The position numbers and the translations under genes were made by a program. This document shows, one piece after another, positions 8,378 to 18,370 of a DNA stretch of 64,000 nucleotides (the first letter of the stretch is position 1; every line of letters begins with the position of its first letter). The notes under the pieces are model-generated. The model did not search any database. It saw nothing but the letters and a program-made list of their open reading frames with translations, and was not told the origin of the DNA. Origin of the DNA: Terriglobia bacterium (lineage in GTDB: Bacteria > Acidobacteriota > Terriglobia > Bryobacterales > Bryobacteraceae); NCBI GenBank assembly GCA_020073365.1, contig JAIQFL010000001.1, positions 33,315 through 97,314 on the forward strand. The letters run 5' to 3'.

Positions 8378-10192
8378 ATGACACCCATCTCGAACAACGT
8401 GGTGTGCCGGCGGCTGGCCGCTGCCGGCTTACTCTTCTTCACCCTCGACTGGACCGCCGCCGCGCAAGGTATCAATGTAACGCAAAGGCTTGAGGGGTTC
8501 GATGCCTACATGGCCAAGACCCTGAAGGACTGGAATGCGCCGGGCGTCGGCGTGGGCATCGTCGTCAATGACAAGCTGGTTTTCGCCAAGGGCTACGGCT
8601 TCCGGGACTATGAGAAGAAACTCCCATTCACCCCCGCCACCATGAGCCCCATCGCGTCGAACACGAAACTGTTCACCGCGGTTGCCGCGGGCATGCTGGT
8701 GGAGGAAGGGAAGCTGTCATGGGACAAGCCGGTGCGCCAATCCGTCCCGGCCATTCGCTTTTACAACGACCAGCTCAACGACACCGTGACCCTGCGCGAC
8801 ATGCTATCGCACCGCACCGGCATCACGCGGCACGACACCATCTGGTACAAATCCGATTTCACCCGCAAAGAACTGTTCGAGAAGGTAGTTTACCTGGAGC
8901 CGCAGGAGCCCATGCGGGAGACCTTCCTGTACAACAACCTGATGTTCGCGGCGGTCGGGTATCTGATTGAACTGCAGTCCGGGAAAACCTGGGAGCAGTT
9001 TGTCAAAGAGAGGATCTTTGACCCGCTCCACATGAACTCCACCAGTTACACCGTTTCAGACATGTTGAAGCGTCTGGAATTCGGCGTCGGGTTTACCGAG
9101 AGGCGCGATTCTTTTGAGCTTTACAGAATTCCATACTATGAGGACATAACGGGCGTGGCACCTTGCGGAGCCATAGTTTCCAACATTGAAGATATGTCCC
9201 ATTGGCTGATTGCGCTGATGAACCAGGGGAAATATGACGGCAAACAGGTGCTGCCGGCGGCAGTGTTGAAGGCCACCCTGCAGCCGGCCATCGCCCTGCC
9301 TAACACGGGTCTCGAAACCCGGGGTTGGTCCGAGATCCTCAATGCGGCTTACGGCATGGGGCGGCAGACCGCATCCTACCGGGGCCACCTCATCACTTTT
9401 CACGGCGGTGATTTACCTGGCTTCCACACGCAGGTTTCGTTCATGCCGCAGGACCACATCGGCGTCATGGTCTTTGAAATTGGGAATCACAGCCAGCCAC
9501 TTTACAACATCGTCAGCTATAACGTGTATGAACGATTGCTGGGCATGGATCAGACGCCCTGGAGTGAACGTCAGCTCGATATTCGGTTGAAGAATAAGAA
9601 GGCGGGGACCGAAGCGCGAACGAAAGCCAACGAGGGCCGTGTTCCGGATACGAAGCCGTCCCACGCCCTCTCGGCTTACGCCGGCGCCTACGAGAACCCC
9701 GCTTACGGCGTGATGACCATCGGCCTGAAGGACAACCAGCTTCAGTTCGACTTTCATAAGATGCGATTCCCCATGACTCACTTCCACTATGATCGCTTCG
9801 ACACACCCGATGACGAGCAGGATGGCAAGCGGTCGGTGAACTTCCGAACGGATCCGCAAGGCGATATCGACCAGGCCGTGATGTCCCTGGATGAAGCGGA
9901 AGCCGTATTCGTCCGTAAGCCAGACACCATTGACCCGAAGTTGATGTCTCAGCTCGCGGGTGACTACGAAACGCCCGGCGGCGTGAAGATTCAGGTCGCG
10001 CTGGCGCCGGGCGGGCGCTTGTCGCTCGTTCTGCCCGGCCAGCCCGTGATTGCGTTGAACCAGGTGAAGGGCCTGACATTCCGGACGCCGCAGTTCTCCG
10101 ATGAGACCCTCGAGTTTGTGGTGCAGGACGGCCAGGTGAAGGGACTTAAACAAAAGAGCCCGTCGGGCGAGTTCACGTTCCCGAAGAAGTAG
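8378..10192 (+). CDS. Serine hydrolase, beta-lactamase class C fold, with C-terminal DUF3471-like domain
   Basis: Exported penicillin-binding-like esterase or peptidase. The start at 8378 follows an AAAAGGA site 8 bases upstream and gives a signal peptide (LAAAGLLFFTLDWTAAAQG); an in-frame ATG at 8339 is the alternative. The catalytic SxxK is SNTK (Ser94, Lys97), the Tyr motif is YNN, and a later HGGD (TFHGGDLPG) corresponds to the third motif. Residues beyond about 390 form a second, beta-rich domain typical of the DUF3471 extension. It follows the acyl-transfer operon by 95 bases on the same strand; whether it belongs to that operon is unclear. Substrate cannot be told from sequence. Confidence 0.87.
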   Translation: MTPISNNVVCRRLAAAGLLFFTLDWTAAAQGINVTQRLEGFDAYMAKTLKDWNAPGVGVGIVVNDKLVFAKGYGFRDYEKKLPFTPATMSPIASNTKLFTAVAAGMLVEEGKLSWDKPVRQSVPAIRFYNDQLNDTVTLRDMLSHRTGITRHDTIWYKSDFTRKELFEKVVYLEPQEPMRETFLYNNLMFAAVGYLIELQSGKTWEQFVKERIFDPLHMNSTSYTVSDMLKRLEFGVGFTERRDSFELYRIPYYEDITGVAPCGAIVSNIEDMSHWLIALMNQGKYDGKQVLPAAVLKATLQPAIALPNTGLETRGWSEILNAAYGMGRQTASYRGHLITFHGGDLPGFHTQVSFMPQDHIGVMVFEIGNHSQPLYNIVSYNVYERLLGMDQTPWSERQLDIRLKNKKAGTEARTKANEGRVPDTKPSHALSAYAGAYENPAYGVMTIGLKDNQLQFDFHKMRFPMTHFHYDRFDTPDDEQDGKRSVNFRTDPQGDIDQAVMSLDEAEAVFVRKPDTIDPKLMSQLAGDYETPGGVKIQVALAPGGRLSLVLPGQPVIALNQVKGLTFRTPQFSDETLEFVVQDGQVKGLKQKSPSGEFTFPKK

Positions 10193-10286
10193 CGAGCGAC
10201 TTCAGAAGATGGCCGGTCCCGCCGGGGCGTCCCTCAACGTGCACGCCTGCGCGTTTGAGCCGGCGCACGAACTCCTTGCCTTTCAC
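10173..10286 (-). pseudogene. HicA-like toxin remnant
   Basis: A GTG-started frame of 37 codons on the reverse strand reads VKGKEFVRRLKRAGVHVEG and then GTGHLLKS before a stop. The first half matches the N-terminal helix of HicA/YcfA toxins (K-x-x-E-F-x-R-x-L-K-x-x-G), and GTGH sits where HicA has its GSH(H) catalytic histidine motif, but the rest of the usual 60-80 residues is missing. Its end runs under the tail of the serine hydrolase gene. No partner antitoxin lies beside it. Short length makes this tentative. Confidence 0.4.
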
Positions 10287-10470
10287 TGATCCAATGTTAG
10301 ATCAATACACGACTTGAAGCCACACCTGCCGCAGGGACGGGCGGGAAGCGCCGGGAGCGCAGGAGCGGCAGCGCGGGGAGCGGGACACGGTCCGGCGCCT
10401 TCCGTCGTTCAGGCGGTAAGGGGGCCCGTGGGGAGCGGCAGCGGAGTGCTAGTCTGGGGTTCTCAGGGTC
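10287..10470. other. Intergenic stretch before addB
   Basis: Very G-rich on the plus strand (runs such as GGGAAGCGCCGGGAGCG). No coding frame, convincing promoter or ribosome site was recognised. The annotated addB start lacks an obvious Shine-Dalgarno. Confidence 0.4.
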
Positions 10471-13449
10471 ATGGATCGATACGATGAGTTGCGCCGCCGT
10501 GCGGCTGAGTTTGTCGCGGAGTTCACCGGGAGCGGTCCGGTGCTGGTGCTGGCGCAGATCCGAGTTGCGGCGGAAGAAGTGGCCCTGGAGGCCTGCGGCG
10601 AGGCACTGGTGGGAGTGCATTGCGCGACGCTGCGGGATCTGGTATCCGAACTTGCCAGCACCGAATTGAACCTCCGGGAACTCGTGCCGGTGGGACGGTT
10701 CGTGCGGGAGGCGCTGGCGGCACGCGTGACAGCCGATGCGCGGCAGGGAAGGGAATTGACGTACCTGGAACCTGTCGCGACCTTCCCGGGGTTTCCCAGG
10801 GCGCTGACGGAAACGTTTGAAGAGCTGCGATTGAACGCGGTGGATTTGAAGCGGCTGAGCGAGTGCGGAGAATCGGGGCCGGACCTGGCGCGATTGCTCG
10901 CGGCGTATCAGTGGGAACTCGCGGAGCGGCGCCTGGCGGATCACGCGACACGAGTCCGGCTGGCGCGGGAGGCGCTGACCTCGGGACATCACGGCCTGGG
11001 CCGGATGGCGGTCGTCGCGGTGGATGTTGCCCCGCGGACGCAGTCGGAGCGGGAACTGCTCCAGTCAGTGATGCGCGCGGCGCGAGTGCAGGTGGAATTG
11101 CACTTGGGCGATGGCCGGCAGGAGGTGGGATCTTCGCTGGAGTCGCTCGAACGGTATCTGTTTTCCAGCAGCCCCGTGCCGGTGCGCGAAGAGGATGGCA
11201 GCGTCGAGATCTTCTCCACTTCGGGCGAGGCGCTAGAGTGTGTGGAGATTTCACGTCACATCAGCGCGGCGGCTGCGCGCGGCGTGCCGTTCGATGAGAT
11301 CGCGATTCTCTTGCGATCGCCGGAGCGCCATCAGCCGCTGGTGGTCGAGGCGCTGAGGCGGGCGGGGATTCCGGCCCATTGTACGCAAGGATTGCGGCGG
11401 CCCGATGTGGCCGGGAGGAGTTTTCTCGCGCTTCTGTATTGTGCGGAGGAGGGCCTCTCGGCCTCGCGCTTTGCCGAGTACCTGTCGTTGGGTCAGATGC
11501 CCGAAGACGAAGAGCCGCATACGCCCGCGCTGTGGGAGCGGATGCTGGTCGATGCAGCCGTGATCGGCGGGCCGGAGCGTTGGGAGGCGCGGCTCGGCGG
11601 CCTGCGCGAAGAGTTTCACCGGCGATATCGGGAACAGCAGGACGAGGAGGAGCGATCGGGACTGGAGCGGAAGATTGTGGCTGTGGACAATCTGGCGCGC
11701 CTGGCCCTGCCGGTGATCGGGAAGCTGGCGGCGCTGCCCACGCGGGCGATGTGGGGAGACTGGATCACGGCTCTTGTGGAACTGGCGGAGTTCACTCTGC
11801 GCGAGCCGGAACACGTGGTGGAACTGATCGAGGAGCTCGAACCGATGGCGGACATCGGTCCTGTAGGGTTGGACGAGGTGCTGCTGATTCTGGGTCCGCG
11901 GCTGAATTCGTTGCGTTCGGCGGTGAAGGAGTCGCGGTACGGGAAAGTGTGGGTCGGCGGGATCGAGGAGACCCGCGGCCTGGCGTTCCGGCAGGTGTTC
12001 GTGCCGGGGGTGAACGAAGGACTGTTTCCTCGGCCGCCGGCGGAAGATCCGCTGCTGTTGAAGGCGCAGCGCGAAGCGCTGGGGATCGAGTTGCGGCCCG
12101 ATGATACAGAACTGCTGCGCGTCGCCGTGGCGTGTGCGTCTGAGCGGTTGGCGATTTCCTTTTCACGCCTGGATTTGCTAACGGGGCGGGAACGCGTGCC
12201 CTCGTTCTACGCCTTCGCGGCGCATCGCGCGGCCGGCGGGCGCGATATGGATGTGCGCGAATTCGAGGAGCGCGCACGGTCGGCGACGCGCACGCGGATC
12301 GGGTGGCCGGCGCCGCCGGATGCGGCCGACGCGATCGACGACGCGGAGTTCGATCTGGCCACACTGGCGCCGCTCGCCAAAGGCTCCGGGCAGTACTTGA
12401 AAAGCCTGCCGGGGCGCTCGGTGGCCGCGTTGCGGGCGCGGTGGGCACGCTGGCACAAACCGTGGAAAGCGGACGGCCTCTTCATCGAGGAGATCGGCAG
12501 CCATGCGCTGGATCCCTATCGCCTGTCGGCGCGGGCGTGGTCTCCCTCCGTGTTGCAGCAGTATGCGCGGTGTCCCTATCGGTTTGCGCTGCGCGGGATT
12601 CACGGCTTGCGTCCAGTTGAGCGGCCGGGCTGGTTGCAGCGGATGGATCCCGCGATACGCGGGCAGATTTATCACAAAGTCCAGTTCGAATTGCTGCGCG
12701 ACCTGGCGGGGCGCGGATATCTTCCGGTGACCGCGGAGAACCTGCCGGCGGCGCTCGAACGTCTGGACGCGGCGGTCCAGGAGGTTGCGCAGCGGGCGGA
12801 GGCAGAACTGGCGCCCGCCATCCCGCAGATCTGGCGTTCGGAAGTGCAGGCCATCCGCGCGGATCTCCGGGGATGGCTTCAGCAGAAGGCGGCGACCGAA
12901 CCGGACTGGATGCCGGAGTTCTTCGAGCTGAGCTTCGGGTTGCAGGACCAGGCAGGACGTGATCCGCGCAGCCGCAAGGAGCCGGTGGAGGTCTGCGGCG
13001 GATTCCAGTTGCAGGGGTCGATCGACCTGGTGGAGAGGCATCCGAGCGGCGCGCTGCGGGTGGTGGATCACAAGACCGGAAAGATCCCGGACCCGCAGCC
13101 GGAGATGGTGGGCGGCGGCGAGGTGCTGCAACCCGCGTTGTACGCGATGGCGGCGGAGAAGATCCTGGGCGAACCCGTTACCTTCGGGCGCCTCTACTAC
13201 TCTACGATCGCGCAGAACTATACGGCGGTTCCCGTCCCCCTGAACGACTGGACACGCCGGCGCGCCGAGCAGGTGCTGCGCACGATCGACGATGCCATAC
13301 GCGACGGATTCCTGCCGGCGGCGCCGCGAAAAGACGGATGCAAGCGATGCGAGTATCTGCCGGTGTGCGGCCCTTATGAGGAGGAACGGGTGCGGGAGAA
13401 ATCGCAGGCGGAGCTCAAGGGTCTGAAAGAGCTACGGGGGTGGCGGTGA
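10471..13449 (+). CDS. addB: AddB-type helicase-nuclease subunit (PD-(D/E)XK nuclease)
   Basis: Second subunit of an AddAB/RexAB double-strand-break repair complex, 992 residues. The N-terminal two thirds is a degenerate helicase without a good Walker A. The C-terminal nuclease has QLQGSIDLVERH, then RVVDHKTGKIP, the PD-(D/E)XK core. Cysteines for an iron-sulfur clasp are present: one in YARCPYRF before the nuclease core and three in CKRCEYLPVC at the end. Its last bases overlap the addA start, so the subunits are translated together. Divergence in the helicase half makes the exact AddB versus RexB label uncertain, but partner and motifs agree. Confidence 0.9.
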   Translation: MDRYDELRRRAAEFVAEFTGSGPVLVLAQIRVAAEEVALEACGEALVGVHCATLRDLVSELASTELNLRELVPVGRFVREALAARVTADARQGRELTYLEPVATFPGFPRALTETFEELRLNAVDLKRLSECGESGPDLARLLAAYQWELAERRLADHATRVRLAREALTSGHHGLGRMAVVAVDVAPRTQSERELLQSVMRAARVQVELHLGDGRQEVGSSLESLERYLFSSSPVPVREEDGSVEIFSTSGEALECVEISRHISAAAARGVPFDEIAILLRSPERHQPLVVEALRRAGIPAHCTQGLRRPDVAGRSFLALLYCAEEGLSASRFAEYLSLGQMPEDEEPHTPALWERMLVDAAVIGGPERWEARLGGLREEFHRRYREQQDEEERSGLERKIVAVDNLARLALPVIGKLAALPTRAMWGDWITALVELAEFTLREPEHVVELIEELEPMADIGPVGLDEVLLILGPRLNSLRSAVKESRYGKVWVGGIEETRGLAFRQVFVPGVNEGLFPRPPAEDPLLLKAQREALGIELRPDDTELLRVAVACASERLAISFSRLDLLTGRERVPSFYAFAAHRAAGGRDMDVREFEERARSATRTRIGWPAPPDAADAIDDAEFDLATLAPLAKGSGQYLKSLPGRSVAALRARWARWHKPWKADGLFIEEIGSHALDPYRLSARAWSPSVLQQYARCPYRFALRGIHGLRPVERPGWLQRMDPAIRGQIYHKVQFELLRDLAGRGYLPVTAENLPAALERLDAAVQEVAQRAEAELAPAIPQIWRSEVQAIRADLRGWLQQKAATEPDWMPEFFELSFGLQDQAGRDPRSRKEPVEVCGGFQLQGSIDLVERHPSGALRVVDHKTGKIPDPQPEMVGGGEVLQPALYAMAAEKILGEPVTFGRLYYSTIAQNYTAVPVPLNDWTRRRAEQVLRTIDDAIRDGFLPAAPRKDGCKRCEYLPVCGPYEEERVREKSQAELKGLKELRGWR

Positions 13450-16400
13450 GCACCACGGCGTTTGGATCCGGACTCGACCAGAGTTGGGTGGTGGAAGCCT
13501 CGGCGGGAACCGGCAAGACGACGGCCCTGGTGGACCGGATGGTGGAGGTGATCGCGGGCGGAACGCCAGTGGAAGCCATCGTGGCGGTGACGTTCACGCA
13601 TGCGGCCGCGGGCAACATGAAGCTGCGCGTCCGGCAAAAGTTGGAGCAGCGCCGGGCGAGCGAGCTGGAACCAGCGGTGCGGGCACGGCTGGCGGAGGCG
13701 GCACGCGGCCTGGACCGAGCGTTCATCGGGACCATCCACGCCTTCTGCGCGCAACTGCTGCGGCGGCGGCCGGTGGAGGCGCGAGTGGATCCTGTGTTTC
13801 GGGAGCTGGATCAGCCGGAAGCAATGCGGATCTTCGGGCGAGTGTTCCGGCGATGGATGGAGCAGAGGCTGGCCGCGCCTTCGCCGGCTTTGGAGCGCGC
13901 GCTGGCGCGCCTGGCGTGGCGTGAGGAGCGCGACAGCGCGGACCCCATCGAGGGGCTGCGCGAGGCGGCGTGGGCGCTCGCGGAGTGGCGCGATTTCGAC
14001 GCACCGTGGGACCGGCGCGGCTTCGATCGCGACGCGCAGCTCGGAGAGCTGATCGAAAGGGCGGAGGGCACGCTCGAACTACGCAATCGCTGCGCGAGAT
14101 CGCGCGACAGTTTGTACGACGGCTTGCGGCCCCTGGCGGAGTTGTTGGAGCGGGTGAGGCTAGCGCGCGAGGCGGGCCGCTTTGACGCGAACCTGGTGGA
14201 GAGCGAGATTCTGCATCTGCCGCGCGACATGCGCTGGCTGAAGCAGGGCGGCGGGAGGTATGCGGATGGCGTAACGCGCGAAGCGGTGATGGCTTCGTGG
14301 GAGGAACTGAGGGCGGCGATCGAAGAGTTCGGCCAGTGCGCGGGTGCCGACTTGGCCGCGCGGCTGCGGGATGAGCTGTGGGAGGTAGTGGGGCTCTATC
14401 AGCAGGCCAAGAAGCGTGCCGGCCCACTGGACTTCATGGACCTGCTGTTGTACGCGCGCGATCTCCTGCGGCACGACGGCGCGCGCGCCGATCTGCAAAA
14501 GGTCTACCAGCGCGTGTTTGTGGACGAGTTTCAGGACACCGACCCCCTTCAAGCCGAAATCCTGCTGTTGCTTGCGGCCGCCGACCCGGCGGAACGCGAC
14601 TGGCGCAAGGCGACGCCGGCCGCGGGAAAGCTGTACGTGGTGGGGGATCCAAAGCAATCCATCTACCGGTTTCGCCGGGCGGATGCACGCCTGTTCCGGC
14701 GCGTCTGCCAGGACTTGCGGGAGGCCGGCGTCGGATCGAGGGAACTGAGAAGCAGCACGCGGTCGACCAAGGCGATCCAGGCTTTCGTCAATGCGGCGTT
14801 CAACCACGCGATTCCGGACTACCTGCCGCTGGAGGGTGGGGTGGAAGGGCTGGATGCGCAGCCGGGTATCGTGGCGCTGCCGATGCCGGAGCCCTACGGC
14901 TCACGGAACCTTTCGAACGTCAAAATCGATGAGTGCTCGCCGAATGCGGTAGCGGCCTTCATCGAGTGGCTCTGGAAAGAGAGCGGATGGAAGGTGCGGG
15001 AACGCTCCGGGGCGTGGACGCCGATCCAGCCGGAACACGTGTGCATTTTGTTCCGCCGGTTCACCAATTTCGGAACGGACCTCACGCAGGAGTACGTGCG
15101 CTGCCTGGAGGCCCGCGGGATCGCGCACCTGCTGGTGGGGTCGAAGTCTTTTCACCGCAGGGAAGAGGTGGGGACGCTGCGCACTGCGCTCCGCGCCATC
15201 GAGTGGCCGGACGATGAATTGAGCGTGTTCGCGGTGTTGCGCGGGAGTCTGTATGCGGTGCTCGACGACACGCTCCTGAAGTTTCGCAATGCGCACGGGC
15301 GCTTCCATCCGATGCGCGCATTGCCGGAGGATCTCGATCCCGAGTTCGCGCCCATTCGGGAGGCTTTCGGCGTGCTGCGCGAGCTGCACGGGAAGAGGAA
15401 CTATCGGCCGATTGCGGACACCATCCACGAGTTACTGGAAGCCACGCGGGCGCACGCGGGATTTGCCTTCCGCAAGGGCGGAGAGCGCGTTCTGGCCAAC
15501 GTTTTCCGGCTGACGGACCTGGCGCGCAGTTTCGAAGTGAGCGGGGCGGCGACCTCGTTCCGCGCCTTAGTCGAGTACCTGGAGAGCGAGTACGAAGGCA
15601 GCGACACGGGCGAAGCGCCGGTACTGGAGCAGGAAGGCGGCGGTGTGAAACTGATGACCGTGCACAAAGCCAAGGGGCTGGAATTCCCGGTGGTGATCCT
15701 GGCGGACCTGACGGCGAATCTGACAGGTCGGCAGGGCGGCGACCGCTACAGCGAACCGGACAGGCGCCTGTGCGCGCAGCGGCTGCTGGGGTGCGCTCCG
15801 TGGGAACTGCTGGATCAGGCGGTGGCCGAAGCGAAGGCGGATGAAGAAGAGGCGTTGCGCGTGGCGTACGTGGCGGCGACGCGGGCGCGCGATCTGCTCG
15901 TAGTGGCCGCGGTTGGCGAAGCCGAGAGGCCGGGTTGGTTGAGCCCGCTGTACGATGCGCTGTATCCGCCGAAGGAGCGGTGGCGCGTCGCGGGGACTGC
16001 GCCGGGTTGTCCCAAGTTTGGAGATTCGACGGTCTTGAACCGGCCGCACGATCAGCCGGAGGAGGGGTCGGTGAAGCCGGGTCTGCATTATCCCAAGGCC
16101 GGCACTCACGAGGTGGTGTGGTTCGACCCCAGGGTGCTGACCCTGCGGGTAGCCAAAGCCGAGGGCGTGGAGAACGAGCAGGTACTGAGCGGAACGACGG
16201 AGCAGTCGGTGGAAGGGCTGCGTCGCTATGGGGAGTGGAAGGATCGGCGGGCGAGACGCATCGCGATCGGGAGCGTGCCGCGGTTTCGGACCGCGACCGC
16301 GGAGACGTGCGGACATGCGCAGGAAGCCGAGCGGATCGCGGTAGAGACGATCACGCTGCCGGCGGCAGCGGGACGCCCTTCGGGGAAGAAATTCGGGCGC

Positions 16401-16784
16401 GTGGTGCACGACATCCTGCAACATGCCGAATGCGCGAACGATGCCGAGGATCTGGCGGCAATCTGGGGACGGAAGCATGGGGCGGGCGAGGAAGAATGCG
16501 CGGCTGCTGCTGCCGCGGCGCGGGCGGTGTTGGACCACCCGGCGGTAGCGGTTCCGGCCGGAGCCGAGCGCTATCGCGAGCTCCCGGTGATGGTGCGATT
16601 GGAAGACGGCACGCTCGTCGAAGGGCGCATCGATTTGGCGTGGTCGGATGGGCAGTCGTGGACGGTCGTCGACTACAAGACGGATCGGCGCGAAAAGCGC
16701 AACGTCGCGCAGGTGCAGTTGTACGGCCTGGCATTACAGCGCGCGACGGGCCTGTTGGTGCGCGGGATCGTGCTGGAGGTGTAG
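13440..16784 (+). CDS. addA: AddA-type UvrD-family helicase-nuclease subunit
   Basis: ATP-driven 3'-5' helicase and nuclease of the AddAB recombination complex, 1114 residues. Helicase motifs in order: SAGTGKTT (residues 21-28, Walker A), VDEFQDTDPLQ (Walker B), GDPKQSIYRFRRAD (motif III), VHKAKGLEFPVV (motif V) and VAATRARDLL (motif VI). The C-terminal nuclease core is EGRIDLAWSDG followed by VDYKTDRREK. Two GTG codons compete for the start, 13440 and 13446, both overlapping the end of addB. A hairpin with a T run follows the stop at 16808-16830. Confidence 0.95.
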   Translation: MAVSTTAFGSGLDQSWVVEASAGTGKTTALVDRMVEVIAGGTPVEAIVAVTFTHAAAGNMKLRVRQKLEQRRASELEPAVRARLAEAARGLDRAFIGTIHAFCAQLLRRRPVEARVDPVFRELDQPEAMRIFGRVFRRWMEQRLAAPSPALERALARLAWREERDSADPIEGLREAAWALAEWRDFDAPWDRRGFDRDAQLGELIERAEGTLELRNRCARSRDSLYDGLRPLAELLERVRLAREAGRFDANLVESEILHLPRDMRWLKQGGGRYADGVTREAVMASWEELRAAIEEFGQCAGADLAARLRDELWEVVGLYQQAKKRAGPLDFMDLLLYARDLLRHDGARADLQKVYQRVFVDEFQDTDPLQAEILLLLAAADPAERDWRKATPAAGKLYVVGDPKQSIYRFRRADARLFRRVCQDLREAGVGSRELRSSTRSTKAIQAFVNAAFNHAIPDYLPLEGGVEGLDAQPGIVALPMPEPYGSRNLSNVKIDECSPNAVAAFIEWLWKESGWKVRERSGAWTPIQPEHVCILFRRFTNFGTDLTQEYVRCLEARGIAHLLVGSKSFHRREEVGTLRTALRAIEWPDDELSVFAVLRGSLYAVLDDTLLKFRNAHGRFHPMRALPEDLDPEFAPIREAFGVLRELHGKRNYRPIADTIHELLEATRAHAGFAFRKGGERVLANVFRLTDLARSFEVSGAATSFRALVEYLESEYEGSDTGEAPVLEQEGGGVKLMTVHKAKGLEFPVVILADLTANLTGRQGGDRYSEPDRRLCAQRLLGCAPWELLDQAVAEAKADEEEALRVAYVAATRARDLLVVAAVGEAERPGWLSPLYDALYPPKERWRVAGTAPGCPKFGDSTVLNRPHDQPEEGSVKPGLHYPKAGTHEVVWFDPRVLTLRVAKAEGVENEQVLSGTTEQSVEGLRRYGEWKDRRARRIAIGSVPRFRTATAETCGHAQEAERIAVETITLPAAAGRPSGKKFGRVVHDILQHAECANDAEDLAAIWGRKHGAGEEECAAAAAAARAVLDHPAVAVPAGAERYRELPVMVRLEDGTLVEGRIDLAWSDGQSWTVVDYKTDRREKRNVAQVQLYGLALQRATGLLVRGIVLEV

Positions 16785-16807
16785 GGTCCACGATGAACCC
16801 AAGGTGG

Positions 16808-16830
16808 GACAGGCCCTTGGCCTGTCTTTT
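16808..16830 (+). terminator. Hairpin terminator after addA, member of a repeat family
   Basis: GACAGGCC-CTT-GGCCTGTC is a perfect 8-bp stem with a 3-base loop followed by TTTT. It lies between the convergent ends of addA and the cytochrome gene. The same GTGGGACAGGCC...GGCCTGTC unit recurs at 56095-56169. Confidence 0.65.
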
Positions 16831-16833
16831 CCC

Positions 16834-18294
16834 CTACCTCTGTGCGGGGGGCTTGGCTTCGGTAATGCCGAGGTCGGTCAGCACTTTCGGCTCCTTCTCA
16901 TCCATCGCCAGCAGGTTGTGGCAGGCGTTGCAGTCCTGCGTGATGGACTTGCCGTCCTTCGTGTTGTGGCTGCCGTCGTGGCACCGGAAGCAACCCGGGA
17001 AGTCCGTGTGCCCGATGTTCAACGGGTACCTGCCCCAGGTGACGTTCATGTCCGGGAAAATGTTTCGGTCATAGATCGCCAGAACTTCTTTCGCCGATGT
17101 GGCCACTTCGGATTGGCGCTGACCCCAGACGGCCGGATAGCTCTCCTGGTAATACTTGGCAAACGCCGCGGGAATCTTCTGCGCCGCGTCCTCGCGCGTG
17201 GCGTAGGTGACCTTCAGGATCTCTACCGCCTTCTTCTTGGCATACGGCAGAGAGGCGGAAATCAGGCCCGCATTCATGGCCTTGTCCACGGCGCGTTCCG
17301 GCAGGTCGTAGCTGTGAGACGGCCGGTTATGGCAGTCCATGCAGTCCATTTCCCGCGGGGTCAATCCGGCGCCATCGGGCTTGGCGTCGGCGGCAGCGTA
17401 AACCGTGGATTGACCGTTGACCGAGTACTCCACCCAGGGAATCGTCTGCCGGGCCTCGTCGGAGTGGCCGTAGCGAATCGTCACGCCGGGGCCCAGGTGC
17501 GTCCCATGGATCCCGATGCCGCCGTTGCCCCCGCCGATCTTCATGAGGAGCACGGTCTTGGTCAGGCTGTTGGTTTCGTCGTCGGCGTACTTGGAAACCA
17601 CTCGAATGCGGTCCTCGCCGTACTTCTGCGGCCAGTGGCAGGCTTCGCAGGTCTCGCGCGCGGGACGCAGGTTATGGACGGGCGTCGGGATGGGGCGCGG
17701 GTACGTGTTGAAGGCGACCGCGAATACCTGGCCGACCCCCGAGAGCTTACTCCTCACGAACCATCCCGCGCCGGGACCAATGTGGCACTTCACGCACTCC
17801 ACGTTGGAATGCGGAGAGTTCTGGTAGGCGGTGTACTCGGGTTGCATCACGGTGTGGCAGGTCTGCCCGCAAAACGTGACCGAATCCATGTAGTTCACCG
17901 CGCCGTAACTCAGTTGGCTGGCGATCGCCATGTTGAGGAACGTCGTGGCGCCGACAAAATAGACCAGCCTGCGCAACTCGGTGTTGCGCCAGGTAAGCGG
18001 AGGGAACTCCGGTGGGTAGATGCCCGTCCGTCCCTCGCGCTTGCGCTTGATCCAAATTCCCAGAGGAACCAGCAACAGGCCGACGAAGAACGGCGCGGGG
18101 AGCACCAGAAATGCCAGAATACCGAAGTATGGGCTTTGTGTCCCTCCCCGCAAGGTGGTCGGCAGCAAAAAAAGCCAAAAGATTGTGGCCGTGGTGACGA
18201 TCACCACACCAGCCAGGCTGATCCAGTTGTTCGACAGGTGGATGATCGGGGACAGCCAGCCCCGGCCCCTGCGTTCGGAATTGTCAGGCGTCAT
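16834..18294 (-). CDS. NapC/NirT-type multiheme cytochrome c, six heme sites
   Basis: Membrane-anchored cytochrome for moving electrons from quinol to periplasmic acceptors. The chosen ATG gives MTPDNSERRGRG; a GTG at 18336 would add 14 residues. Two hydrophobic segments near the N-terminus (VIVTTATIFWLFLLP; ILAFLVLPAPFFVGLLLVPLG) and a third (VYFVGATTFLNMAIAS) anchor the protein. Six CxxCH sites follow: CGQTCH (a CxxxCH spacing variant is written here as C-GQT-CH), CVKCH, CEACH, CMDCH, CFRCH and CNACH. The first is therefore an atypical four-residue spacing. It is divergent from the 19-heme gene and is probably part of the same respiratory system. Confidence 0.88.
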   Translation of the reverse strand: MTPDNSERRGRGWLSPIIHLSNNWISLAGVVIVTTATIFWLFLLPTTLRGGTQSPYFGILAFLVLPAPFFVGLLLVPLGIWIKRKREGRTGIYPPEFPPLTWRNTELRRLVYFVGATTFLNMAIASQLSYGAVNYMDSVTFCGQTCHTVMQPEYTAYQNSPHSNVECVKCHIGPGAGWFVRSKLSGVGQVFAVAFNTYPRPIPTPVHNLRPARETCEACHWPQKYGEDRIRVVSKYADDETNSLTKTVLLMKIGGGNGGIGIHGTHLGPGVTIRYGHSDEARQTIPWVEYSVNGQSTVYAAADAKPDGAGLTPREMDCMDCHNRPSHSYDLPERAVDKAMNAGLISASLPYAKKKAVEILKVTYATREDAAQKIPAAFAKYYQESYPAVWGQRQSEVATSAKEVLAIYDRNIFPDMNVTWGRYPLNIGHTDFPGCFRCHDGSHNTKDGKSITQDCNACHNLLAMDEKEPKVLTDLGITEAKPPAQR

Positions 18295-18370
18295 TAGCGT
18301 TTTACGTAACCGTCTATTGTAAGTCCTTTGGTCCACCGGATCAGCTCAGAAGCGCGCCATGACAGCCTTC

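Noticed and set aside
12178..13131. 317-codon minus-strand frame
   Set aside because: Antisense to addB; no recognisable motif.
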